Assembly: GCF_004331345.1 (NCBI RefSeq)
Contig: NZ_SJJZ01000002.1
Coordinates: 682,001-746,000, forward strand
DNA: 64,000 bases
Direction of reading: 5' to 3'
Source of the DNA: Kribbella soli
Lineage (GTDB): Bacteria; Actinomycetota; Actinomycetes; Propionibacteriales; Kribbellaceae
Below the pieces are notes generated by a model that saw only the letters and a program-made list of their open reading frames with translations, ran no database searches and was not told the origin of the DNA. A program made the position numbers and the translations under genes. Below, in pieces: positions 9,140 to 16,038 of the stretch (position 1 is its first letter; every line of letters starts with the position of its first letter).

Positions 9140-9349
9140 ATGTCTGTCGGCGGGGTGGACACCTACTACGACTACGACGAGCGCCGGTGGAAGTTCCGTC
9201 GCCTGGGCGGGGGTCCGGTCCATCCGGCTCGCATATCCCCCGACCCACCTGAGACAGCGGTCACCGACGACCAGACGACGCGGGCATCGCATCGCGGTAC
9301 GTCGGGGTCCCGAGCAGGACGCCGCCGCGCCACCACAGGCGACGGCTGA
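9140..9349 (+). CDS. Small DUF2188-like protein, probably degenerate
   Basis: A 69-residue frame. Its first part, VDTYYDYDERRWKFRR, matches the start of the two other DUF2188-like proteins in the window (11145 and 46944): a VETYY-like strand followed by W-x-x-R. The second half, where those proteins have H-x-I-x(4)-DG-x-x-x-E-x(2)-x-Y, does not align in any frame. GGGAGG lies 8 bp before the ATG, so it may still be translated. I read it as a real start with a decayed or diverged end. Confidence 0.45.
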   Translation: MSVGGVDTYYDYDERRWKFRRLGGGPVHPARISPDPPETAVTDDQTTRASHRGTSGSRAGRRRATTGDG

Positions 9350-9529
9350 TCCACCAACAGTCTGCGAGTCGGTAGAACCGCCGCAGTACAGAACGCTTCG
9401 CGCCGGGCAGCACACGGCCAGGCCGAGTGCAGCCAAGCTCGAAAGCCGGGTCTCGTCCTGGCCCCCGGGGTTGGGTCCGGCGCGAAGCCCCTGAACGTAC
9501 GGTGCCACGCTCGGCTTGCGTTACTGCGC

Positions 9530-10159
9530 TCAGGTCCTGTGTTCGTCGCGTAGCTGGTCGGTGGTCACGTTGATGTCGGCGACCTGCCCGGCCAAGGCGG
9601 GGTTGCTGTTCTCGAGCTGCGCTCCGGCCTCGGCCAACGGCGCCAGCAACGTCGCGCTGTCGTTGTCGCCGAGCGCGTGCAGAAGGCGATCGACGCTTTC
9701 CTGGGTGGCGGCGTCGAGGTCGTCGAGCGCGGTGATCTGCGCGGCGAGCCGACGCAGCTGGGCCGCGTTGTCCCGGGCCCAGTGCGTGACAGCGCGTTCA
9801 CCGGCGCGGCGGTCGCGAGCCGCCTGCACTCGTTGTTCCCCAGTCATGTCCGCTTGATCGGTGCTGTGGGGGTTGAGTCGCAGGTAGCGACGCTCAGCGG
9901 CCTGCCGGCTGGCAACGCCGAGCGCTGGGGCGAGGTCGGCCCAGCTGCTGCCCTGTTCGCGCGCCGCACCGATGAGCAACGGCTCCCAGGTCGCGAGCCG
10001 GTCCTGCACAGCCCGCAGTTCGGTCAGCGCCGCGAGAATGTCCACCGAGCTGTCGCCGGACCCCGGGGCTTCGTCGAGCTGCCGAACAACCTGTTCCACG
10101 GCGGCGAGCGCGACTGCCACCGGAGTCCGCGCATCGTCTGTCTGGTAGTCGGCAGCCAC
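9530..10159 (-). CDS. HSP18-type transcriptional regulator
   Basis: A 209-residue protein of the actinobacterial family found next to small heat shock genes. The central segment SSWADLAPALGVASRQAAERRYLRL (about 70-94) is a helix-turn-helix in which a DNA-reading helix follows ALGVAS; the rest is helical. It is divergent from hsp20, and two near-identical 19-bp palindromes lie between them, so it most likely represses hsp20 and itself. GTG start with AGGTGACGG upstream. The sensing mechanism is unknown; it does not look like HspR, HrcA or RheA. Confidence 0.82.
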   Translation of the reverse strand: MAADYQTDDARTPVAVALAAVEQVVRQLDEAPGSGDSSVDILAALTELRAVQDRLATWEPLLIGAAREQGSSWADLAPALGVASRQAAERRYLRLNPHSTDQADMTGEQRVQAARDRRAGERAVTHWARDNAAQLRRLAAQITALDDLDAATQESVDRLLHALGDNDSATLLAPLAEAGAQLENSNPALAGQVADINVTTDQLRDEHRT

Positions 10160-10180
10160 TCCGTCACCTCATCATCTTGA

Positions 10181-10199
10181 TGTCAGCGATTGGACGACA
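10181..10199. promoter_or_regulatory. Operator copy 1, HSP18 regulator site
   Basis: TGTCAGCGATTGGACGACA is an imperfect 19-bp palindrome that matches operator copy 2 at 15 of 19 positions. It lies 21 bp upstream of the regulator's GTG, so binding here would also affect the regulator's own promoter. Assignment to the HSP18-type regulator is inference from position. Confidence 0.6.
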
Positions 10200-10206
10200 T
10201 CCCTAC

Positions 10207-10235
10207 TTGTCATCGTTTCGATGACATGTTATACC
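10207..10235 (+). promoter_or_regulatory. Predicted hsp20 promoter
   Basis: TTGTCA (10207-10212), a 17-bp spacer, and TATACC (10230-10235) resemble a housekeeping promoter. A start near 10242 would leave a 5' leader of about 45 nt to the ATG at 10288. It lies upstream of the GTG at 10240, which argues against that GTG as the start codon. Confidence 0.55.
10208..10226. promoter_or_regulatory. Operator copy 2, perfect palindrome over the hsp20 promoter
   Basis: TGTCATCG-TTT-CGATGACA has perfect 8-bp arms. It covers the predicted -35 hexamer and most of the spacer of the hsp20 promoter, so a bound regulator would block polymerase. Centre-to-centre distance to copy 1 is 27 bp. Confidence 0.7.
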
Positions 10236-10287
10236 GGAGGTGCGTATTGACACCACAGTTGACTTGATGCCACAGGAGGTGCAGACG

Positions 10288-10731
10288 ATGTTGATGCGCA
10301 CAGACCCGTTCCGGGAGTTCGACCGGCTGGCCCAGCAGGTCCTCGGGAGCCAGGCGCCGGGCACGTGGTCACGGCCGACCGCGATGCCGATGGACGCCTA
10401 CCGGCAAGGCGATCAGTACGTCGTTTCCTTCGATCTTCCCGGTGTCTCACCGGACGCGATCGAGCTGGACGTGGAACGCAACGTCCTCACCGTGAAGGCC
10501 GAGCGCAGGCCGCTCGAGCTCGGTGAGGACGTGGAGATGCAGGTTGCCGAGCGCCCACTCGGGGTGTTCTCCCGGCAACTGTTCCTGGGTGACACGCTGG
10601 ACGCCGACCGGATCGTGGCTCGCTACGAGGGCGGCGTACTGACCCTGAGGATCCCGATCGCCGAACAGGCCAAGCCCCGCAAGATCTCGATCGCGAGCAC
10701 CGACGGCGATCGCAAGGAGATCAACGCCTGA
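10288..10731 (+). CDS. Hsp20/alpha-crystallin small heat shock protein
   Basis: A 147-residue small heat shock protein. The alpha-crystallin domain spans about 28-130, from MPMDAYRQGDQYVVSFDLPG through the conserved GVLTLRIPIAEQAKPRKI motif near the end. Such proteins are ATP-independent chaperones that hold unfolding proteins for later refolding. The start is set at the ATG preceded by AGGAGGTG (10274-10281), 6 bp before it; an upstream in-frame GTG at 10240 would overlap the predicted transcription start. Its divergent neighbour is the likely repressor. Confidence 0.92.
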   Translation: MLMRTDPFREFDRLAQQVLGSQAPGTWSRPTAMPMDAYRQGDQYVVSFDLPGVSPDAIELDVERNVLTVKAERRPLELGEDVEMQVAERPLGVFSRQLFLGDTLDADRIVARYEGGVLTLRIPIAEQAKPRKISIASTDGDRKEINA

Positions 10732-10776
10732 CCGGCGCCGGTGACAGGGCTTGTTGTTGTCGATGGGGTGAGATCG

Positions 10777-11460
10777 ATGACGGTGGACACACAGCAACTC
10801 GACGAGGCCTTCCTCGACCTGACGCTCGCCGATGACGAGCTGGTGCGGGCCGAGTTCGACGCCCTGATCGCTGCCTGCTGGGAGTCGCCGTCCGAGCCAC
10901 CGCTCGACAAGCCCTGTCCACCCGGCGGTGGGCAGACGGCACGGCCACCGTCGCGACGGGCGCGCCGGGGCGCCGGTGCGCCCGGGCGGGTGCTGCCGCG
11001 GCGGCCTGATGGCCGTGCTCGCGGCCCTCCGCTGACCGATGATGCGGCCGCCCGCCGGGTCACACCCCTTGCCAGGCGGGCCGCCGGATCATCTCGGCCC
11101 AGCCCCGACCCAACGATCAAGGTTCAGCCGCGGAGGCGTTCATCATGGCCGTTGACGACATCGAGACCTACTGCGAGAACGGAATCTGGAAGACCCGCTG
11201 GCGCAACAGCGACGAACCCTTCGCAGCCGGCGGCGGAAGGCAGCGCCAATCCAGCCAAGGTGCGATCGTGGCCTGCTGGTACGGCGTCGACCACATCATC
11301 ACCAACCCCGACGGAACGATCGCGGAACACAACTCCTACCGCTACCGACGGGAGTACGAACCGTCCGCGCCCTAGCCCGCGGCGGCGTGGGGCGCGCGAA
11401 GGTAGCGAGTGGGGGCCCTCCATCGGGTCAGGAGGTGTTCGGCGAAGAGATTGTCGATGA
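10777..11460 (+). CDS. Uncharacterised protein; C-terminal part doubtful
   Basis: The first 45 residues (MTVDTQQLDEAFLDLTLADD and the following ELVRAEFDALIAACW) look like a genuine acidic helical protein and have GGGGTGAG upstream. After a Pro-rich turn near residue 55 the frame becomes Arg/Pro-rich and runs across the whole DUF2188-like gene at 11145-11375 in another frame. The real protein is probably shorter, or a frameshift near 10,930-11,100 separates it from its stop. The end given is simply the first in-frame stop. No function recognised. Confidence 0.4.
   Translation: MTVDTQQLDEAFLDLTLADDELVRAEFDALIAACWESPSEPPLDKPCPPGGGQTARPPSRRARRGAGAPGRVLPRRPDGRARGPPLTDDAAARRVTPLARRAAGSSRPSPDPTIKVQPRRRSSWPLTTSRPTARTESGRPAGATATNPSQPAAEGSANPAKVRSWPAGTASTTSSPTPTERSRNTTPTATDGSTNRPRPSPRRRGAREGSEWGPSIGSGGVRRRDCR
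11145..11375 (+). CDS. DUF2188-like small protein
   Basis: A 76-residue protein that aligns without gaps over about 60 residues with the protein at 46944: IETYCENGIWKTRWRNSDEPF against VETYYQNDAWHTRR with DSPEPF, then DHIITNPDGTIAEHNSY against CHIIRDIDGTMVEFNRY. This strand-W-strand-helix-H-x-I-DG-E-Y pattern fits the DUF2188 type of small domain, of unknown function. GGAGG lies about 10 bp upstream of the ATG. Its end overlaps the end of the convergent haem-oxygenase-fold gene by 4 bp. Confidence 0.7.
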   Translation: MAVDDIETYCENGIWKTRWRNSDEPFAAGGGRQRQSSQGAIVACWYGVDHIITNPDGTIAEHNSYRYRREYEPSAP

Positions 11461-12325
11461 CGAGTGAGCAGCGGGCGCCGAAGAGGACGTCGCTGATGGC
11501 GTCGGGGTGCTGTCGTACGTAGCCGCCACAGAGGTCGTGGGCAGCGATCTGCTCATGGACGGCGTCCGCTTCGACGTGCTCGGTGAAGTATCGCGCCTGT
11601 TCCTTCGTAGCGCCGAGTCTGGCGGCGCCGGCGGCGTACTGGCGATTGGGCACCGTGGAGGTCATCTCGAGCGCCGCCAGGTGGCCGATGAGGGCGCCGG
11701 TCCAGCGGCGATGGACCGCGAACAGCGACATCACGTTCGAGACGGCCAGCGTGACGGCCGGGGCTTCCGAGACGTACCGGCCGTAGCTGTCGTCGAGTCC
11801 GAGCCAGCGCATCGTCGTACGGAACAGTTCGGAATGCATCCGTTCCGGGCGGCCGCCACCGTACTCGTCGGCTTCGATCTCGACCAGCGCCGCCTTGGCA
11901 GCGCCGTCCAGACGTGGAATGCCGAAGCTGTGCGGGTCGGCCTCCTTGAGCTGGTAGACGGACCGGTTCAGAACGAACTCACGAAACTGCTCTCTGGTGG
12001 CATGCCGACGCAGGTACGGCGCCAGCCGCGGACCGTCATCGGCGTCGATCATCGCCCGCAACTGCTCCGCGACCGGTGCGTCGGTCGGACGGACCCGGCA
12101 GGTGGCTTCCAGCCAGTTGATCCAGGGACGCTCCCACTGGCTGCGGTCAGCGATGATGCCCGGATCCCACTGGGCATCGGGGTCCACGTCGTCGAATCCG
12201 CGGTACTGCAGCTCGTACGCGATCCATAGCGCAAGTTGCAGATCCTCGTCGGCGAACGGCTGACCGGACCCCACGAACTCGATGGTCCGCTGTGCACCGC
12301 GGGCGCCCGTGAGCAGGTCGCTCAA
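11372..12325 (-). CDS. Iron-containing redox enzyme, haem-oxygenase fold; 5' end possibly frameshifted
   Basis: A 317-residue alpha-helical protein of the iron-containing redox enzyme family. Conserved pieces are YQLKEADPHSFGIPRL, EIEADEYGGGRPERMHSELF and YFTEHVEADAVHE, which supply the Glu and His ligands of a metal site in this fold. The only in-frame start is a TTG with no ribosome binding site, although coding character (LPPPRGPLSAWLSDLL) continues 12 codons further upstream to a TAG. In another frame a GTG at 12392 follows a strong AGGAGGA. A one-base shift near 12360 would join this start to the gene. Substrate unknown. Confidence 0.75.
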   Translation of the reverse strand: MSDLLTGARGAQRTIEFVGSGQPFADEDLQLALWIAYELQYRGFDDVDPDAQWDPGIIADRSQWERPWINWLEATCRVRPTDAPVAEQLRAMIDADDGPRLAPYLRRHATREQFREFVLNRSVYQLKEADPHSFGIPRLDGAAKAALVEIEADEYGGGRPERMHSELFRTTMRWLGLDDSYGRYVSEAPAVTLAVSNVMSLFAVHRRWTGALIGHLAALEMTSTVPNRQYAAGAARLGATKEQARYFTEHVEADAVHEQIAAHDLCGGYVRQHPDAISDVLFGARCSLVIDNLFAEHLLTRWRAPTRYLRAPHAAAG

Positions 12326-12468
12326 CCAGGCACTGAGCGGCCCACGCGGCGGTGGTAGCTAGCGCGACGGCGGCGGACTTTGCGTTGGTCACGCGGTCCT
12401 CCTGTCCGGAGTGGGGACCCACCTGTTACCTCCCGCCTGCAAGCCAACCCTCGAGCGGCACTCCAGGC

Positions 12469-12493
12469 GCATGGACGAATGTGGGCTGGGTAC
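12469..12493 (+). promoter_or_regulatory. Possible SigB/SigF-like promoter
   Basis: GCAT (12469-12472), 15 bp, GGGTAC (12488-12493) fits the loose stress-sigma pattern GNNT-N14-16-GGGTAY, and lies 41 bp before the FAD/Rieske start. The -35 part is weak. Confidence 0.35.
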
Positions 12494-12534
12494 CCGGATC
12501 GAGCCAGGACGGTGTCGGGGGGAGGCGAGCAATC

Positions 12535-14028
12535 ATGACGAACCGCTCGGTCTGGCAGGCGACTGCGACGATGCCGCAGTACGACGCAATCGATCGCGAT
12601 CTGCACAGCGACGTCCTCGTCGTCGGTGGCGGCATCATCGGGATGACGACCGCGCTGTACCTGCAGCAGGAGGGGACGGATGTCGTCCTGCTCGAGGCGA
12701 GGCGGATCGGCGCACGTACCAGCGGCAACACCACCGGAAAAGTCACTTCGCAGCACGGTGCCATCTACGCAAGCCTGGTCGATCGGCACGGACGTCAGAA
12801 AGCCGAGCGGTACGCCTCGGCCAACCAAGGCGCCGTCGACCAGATCGCACTGCTGGTTGACCGGCTCAGTATCGAGTGCGAACTGATCAGAGGGCCGTCG
12901 TTCGTCTACTCAGCAGGCAACCTGCAGCGCGAAGCAGATGTCGCATGGGATCTCGGTCTGCCGGCTCAGCTCGCTGGACCTGACGAGACCGGACTACCGG
13001 GTCAGGGCACGTCGGCTGTGCGCTTCGACCACCAGGTGATGCTTCATCCGGTTCGCTATCTGGCGGGCCTCGCCCGCGCCTTCATCGAGGCGGGAGGCCA
13101 GATCTTCGAGCACAGCCGAGTCACTGATCTGAATCCCACCGACGACCGCGTCGAGGCGCTGACCGCCGTCGGGCCACGAGTCAGCGCAGCGCATGCGGTG
13201 GTCGCCACTCTGCTGCCGATCGGCACCCTCGGCGGGTACTTCGCCCGCACCAGACCGAACCAGTCGCACGGGATCGCCGTCCGGCTGCCAGTCGAAGCAC
13301 CGGCCGGCATGACCATCTCGGCCGACACACCAGTGCGGTCTACTCGACCATGGCCCGGAGGCGGCCCCAACGGGCTCATCGTGGTCGGCGGCGGACATGA
13401 GACCGGCGCCGAGCAGGACACGGATGCGGCGTACCAGAGCCTCATCGACTGGGTCGGCTCGCTCTGGAACACCGATGTGCAGCCCGACTATCGCTGGTCC
13501 GCCGAGGATTACAGCACGCCGGACCTGCTCCCGTTCGTCGGCAAGGCTCCCGGGTCACCGATCCTGATCGCGACAGGCATGAACAAATGGGGCCTCACCA
13601 ACGGAACCGTCGCTGCCGGCATCCTGCGCGACACGATCCTCGACCGGGAGAACCCCTGGAGCGAGCTGTACGACGCCAGTCGCATCGGCGACGCGCACGC
13701 TGTCGCGGAACTCGTGAAGGACAACCTCAAGGTCGGCAAGGAGTTCGCCGCCGGACACCTCCGCCGCATCCTGGGCCACGGGCTCGACCACCTCGAGGTC
13801 GGCGAGGGCGGCCTGTACGACCTCGACGGCAAGACTGTCGGCGCGTACTGCGACCACGACGGCCGCCCGCACACCGTCGTACCGGTCTGCACCCACCTCG
13901 GTTGTCCCCTGCGCTGGAACCAAGGCGACACCACCTGGGACTGCAACTGCCACGGCTCCCGCTTCGCACCCGACGGCTCCGTTCTCGACGGCCCGGCGAC
14001 GGCCCCGCTGGCCAAGCCCGACGAGTGA
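12535..14028 (+). CDS. FAD-dependent oxidoreductase fused to a C-terminal Rieske [2Fe-2S] domain
   Basis: A 497-residue two-domain enzyme. Residues 29-400 form a DAO-type flavoprotein: the dinucleotide motif VLVVGGGIIGMTTALYL followed by a Glu ending the second strand (LLEARRIG), and GMNKWGLTNGTVAA near the FAD site. Residues 410-497 form a Rieske domain with CTH at 452-454 and CNCH at 470-473 supplying two Cys and two His ligands. Electrons likely pass between the flavin and the cluster; similar fusions are common in actinobacteria and bacilli, with unknown substrates. Start chosen at the ATG 8 bp after GGGGGGAGG; an open frame continues upstream without a ribosome binding site. Confidence 0.88.
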   Translation: MTNRSVWQATATMPQYDAIDRDLHSDVLVVGGGIIGMTTALYLQQEGTDVVLLEARRIGARTSGNTTGKVTSQHGAIYASLVDRHGRQKAERYASANQGAVDQIALLVDRLSIECELIRGPSFVYSAGNLQREADVAWDLGLPAQLAGPDETGLPGQGTSAVRFDHQVMLHPVRYLAGLARAFIEAGGQIFEHSRVTDLNPTDDRVEALTAVGPRVSAAHAVVATLLPIGTLGGYFARTRPNQSHGIAVRLPVEAPAGMTISADTPVRSTRPWPGGGPNGLIVVGGGHETGAEQDTDAAYQSLIDWVGSLWNTDVQPDYRWSAEDYSTPDLLPFVGKAPGSPILIATGMNKWGLTNGTVAAGILRDTILDRENPWSELYDASRIGDAHAVAELVKDNLKVGKEFAAGHLRRILGHGLDHLEVGEGGLYDLDGKTVGAYCDHDGRPHTVVPVCTHLGCPLRWNQGDTTWDCNCHGSRFAPDGSVLDGPATAPLAKPDE

Positions 14029-14040
14029 GCATCGACCCGC

Positions 14041-14397
14041 CTACCTCGCCAGGCGGGCGTGGTCCAGGTCGCCCCAGACCTGGACGATCCGGCCGTCCTT
14101 CACGTGGTACATCGCGAGTTCCTGCAGGCTCACGGACCGTCCGGCGGGTGCGGTGTAGGTGTCGATCAGGTGCGCACTCAGCCAGCCACCGTCGATCAGC
14201 AGGTGCCGCAGATCCCAGTGGAAGTCCGGATATTCCTGTACGACGTTCCGCAGGCCCGCGGCGTAACGTCGTACGTCGTGAGGCGCACCGTTCACCTCGA
14301 CCCTGTCGTCGATGAACTCGCCGAGCCCTTCGAACCGGTACTCATTGCAACGCTGCAGATACCGCCGGTAAAACTCTTCCAGGTCTCCGCGCTCCAT
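14041..14397 (-). CDS. SnoaL-like (NTF2-fold) protein
   Basis: A 118-residue cone-shaped NTF2-fold protein of the SnoaL/ester-cyclase group: LEEFYRRYLQRCNEYRFEGLGEFIDDRVEVNG at the start, then GGWLSAHLIDTYTAP and the closing ELAMYHVKDGRIVQVWGD. These proteins bind small ligands in a pocket and may act as hydrolases, isomerases or binding proteins. The ATG at 14397 is taken; a TTG six codons upstream is an alternative. It converges on the FAD/Rieske gene with only 12 bp between stops. Confidence 0.75.
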   Translation of the reverse strand: MERGDLEEFYRRYLQRCNEYRFEGLGEFIDDRVEVNGAPHDVRRYAAGLRNVVQEYPDFHWDLRHLLIDGGWLSAHLIDTYTAPAGRSVSLQELAMYHVKDGRIVQVWGDLDHARLAR

Positions 14398-14445
14398 GCA
14401 CAAACCTGTACCCAACCGGTCAGGTGATCGACGGTCTGCGCTGTT

Positions 14446-14745
14446 CTAGGCCGACACGAGGCGGACGAGGGCTGTGGTGGCTACGCCTGCGGCGGCTGCT
14501 GCCACCATCGGCATCCTGACGAGGTTGAGGACGCCGGCAACGCCTACTCCGACCAGCTGGGTCCAGTCGACCGTTCGGCCGCCGAGGTCAGTCACGATCA
14601 GTCCGGCGAGCAACGCCGGTGCGGTCAGCTGGGTGACACGGACCAGGGCGGGCGGGAGATCGCGCTTCCCGAGGACCAGTGGGCCCGCGGCCTTCATCAA
14701 CCAGTTACTGGCGCTGACGATCAGTACACACAGGTACAGCTTCAT
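14446..14745 (-). CDS. azlD: AzlD-type branched-chain amino acid exporter subunit
   Basis: A 99-residue protein with about three membrane helices and the AzlD pattern: SNWLMKAAGPLVLGKRDLPP, followed by a helix pair and LNLVRMPMVAAAAAG. AzlC and AzlD together export branched-chain amino acids or analogues. Its ATG overlaps the end of the azlC frame by 41 bp. It is the last gene of the regulator-azlC-azlD operon. Confidence 0.85.
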   Translation of the reverse strand: MKLYLCVLIVSASNWLMKAAGPLVLGKRDLPPALVRVTQLTAPALLAGLIVTDLGGRTVDWTQLVGVGVAGVLNLVRMPMVAAAAAGVATTALVRLVSA

Positions 14746-15415
14746 GAGGCCTCCTTCGTCGCAGTCCGATCAGGGTGGCCGCAGCAGCGCCCAGCAACGC
14801 GTAGCTGGGACTGGTGACAAACAACAGCCCGGCGGCAATCGTCCCGCCGAGCAGGCAGGCAACGAGTGCGCGGCGGGATCGGCGTACTTCGTCGATCAGC
14901 AAGATGATGAAGAACGCGGGGAACGCCACGTCGAGCCCGAGCTTGTGCATGAGATCCGGCGATGGCGCGGCCAGTACGCCGACGGCGGTGCCCGCGGTCC
15001 AGAAGATCCATTGCGGAACGCTGACTCCGATCATCCGCCAGACGTCGTACCGATCGTCCTCGTCGTGCGCGGCCAGGAACGAAGCGTCGACGATGGCTTG
15101 CGCCTGGAGCATGCGTGCCAGCCGGCTGCCGCGCAGGCTCGGCGCGATCGCCACACTCATCACCAGATATCGCACGTTGATCACCATGGACGCGACGATC
15201 GCCGCCAGCACCGTTGCACCGGACAACGAACTGAGCAACGTGAACTGCGCCGAGCCGCTGAACGCGAACGCGGAGAACACCACCGGCACCACAGTCCCCC
15301 ATCCTCGCGCCCGCGCTTCGGCACCGAAGTTCAGTGCCAGTACGCCGGTCGCAAGCGCCGGCCCGATGCCGAGACGAAGCCCACGGGTGAACGAATGCCG
15401 GTCAGGCGACATCAT
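14705..15415 (-). CDS. azlC: AzlC-type amino acid exporter, large subunit
   Basis: A 236-residue polytopic protein with the AzlC hallmarks: RGLRLGIGPALATGVLALNFG, FSGSAQFTLLSSL and NVRYLVMSVAI in the first half, and paired helices in the second. The ATG at 15415 overlaps the stop of the upstream CGNR gene by 4 bp (ATGA), showing translational coupling. The last 20 residues are polar and run into azlD. Function as an exporter with AzlD is family knowledge; the true cargo is unknown. Confidence 0.87.
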   Translation of the reverse strand: MMSPDRHSFTRGLRLGIGPALATGVLALNFGAEARARGWGTVVPVVFSAFAFSGSAQFTLLSSLSGATVLAAIVASMVINVRYLVMSVAIAPSLRGSRLARMLQAQAIVDASFLAAHDEDDRYDVWRMIGVSVPQWIFWTAGTAVGVLAAPSPDLMHKLGLDVAFPAFFIILLIDEVRRSRRALVACLLGGTIAAGLLFVTSPSYALLGAAAATLIGLRRRRPHEAVPVCTDRQRQ

Positions 15416-15963
15416 GCTGTCGTTCCCCGCGCCCGCTCGTAATGCCGTCGAGCGCGAGCCCGGTTGCCGCAGTCTGCCGAACTGCACCACCGGCGCGAGC
15501 CGTTCTTGCTCCGGTCGAGGAACAGCCAGCCACAACCGTCATCTCCGCACTGGCGCAACCGGCCCAGGTCTTCGTCCTCGAAGAGCCGCCAGACCGCTAG
15601 CCGAACGGCGTCTCCCGGATCATCGGCTCGCCATCCGAACGGACTCAGCTCGACGGATGCCGACCGCACGACCCCGGAGATGAGGCCGTGCAGCGCATCG
15701 ACCGTCGCACGCGCAGGCCGATCTCCGACGGCGAGGCGTGCCAGTACGTCGTACGCGATGTCTCGCGCAGCTACCAGGTCGTCGCGCAGCCGTCGCGTCA
15801 CCACTGCTTGATCCCTGCTGACGCCGGCGGCCAGCAGCCAGCGCTCCACATTCGGCAGGTCGGCGAACCGATCGACCGTTCGCGTGGGATCGCGACGCCA
15901 CGCCACAGTGTTCACGAGGTCGAGCGCGAGATGTCCGCCGATCAACTCCGGCCGATACGTCAC
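15412..15963 (-). CDS. CGNR zinc-finger transcriptional regulator
   Basis: A 183-residue regulator. The C-terminal zinc finger is clear: CGDDGCGWLFLDRSKNGSRRWCSSADCGNRARAR split as C-x4-C, then RRWCS-x3-CGNR. The N terminus (GGHLALDLVNTVAWRRDP) matches the ABATE-like stress or ligand domain usually paired with it. Being the first gene of an operon with azlCD, it most likely controls the exporter. GTG start with GGAGGTGG about 9 bp upstream. An inverted repeat at 15988-16017 just upstream is a candidate operator. Confidence 0.88.
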   Translation of the reverse strand: MTYRPELIGGHLALDLVNTVAWRRDPTRTVDRFADLPNVERWLLAAGVSRDQAVVTRRLRDDLVAARDIAYDVLARLAVGDRPARATVDALHGLISGVVRSASVELSPFGWRADDPGDAVRLAVWRLFEDEDLGRLRQCGDDGCGWLFLDRSKNGSRRWCSSADCGNRARARRHYERARGTTA

Positions 15964-15987
15964 CCGGAACCACCTCCGCGCCTCATC

Positions 15988-16017
15988 CTAACAGTCAATA
16001 CTGCTTTTGGCTGTTAG
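15988..16017 (-). promoter_or_regulatory. Inverted repeat overlapping the CGNR-azlCD promoter
   Basis: CTAACAG (15988-15994) and CTGTTAG (16011-16017) form a perfect 7-bp inverted repeat with a 16-bp spacer, 25 bp upstream of the CGNR start codon. On the minus strand the inner arm runs into TAGGAT, a plausible -10 element, so binding here would block transcription. Autoregulation by the CGNR protein is inference. Confidence 0.5.
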
Positions 16018-16038
16018 AGAACACGAGGCGTCCTGTGG

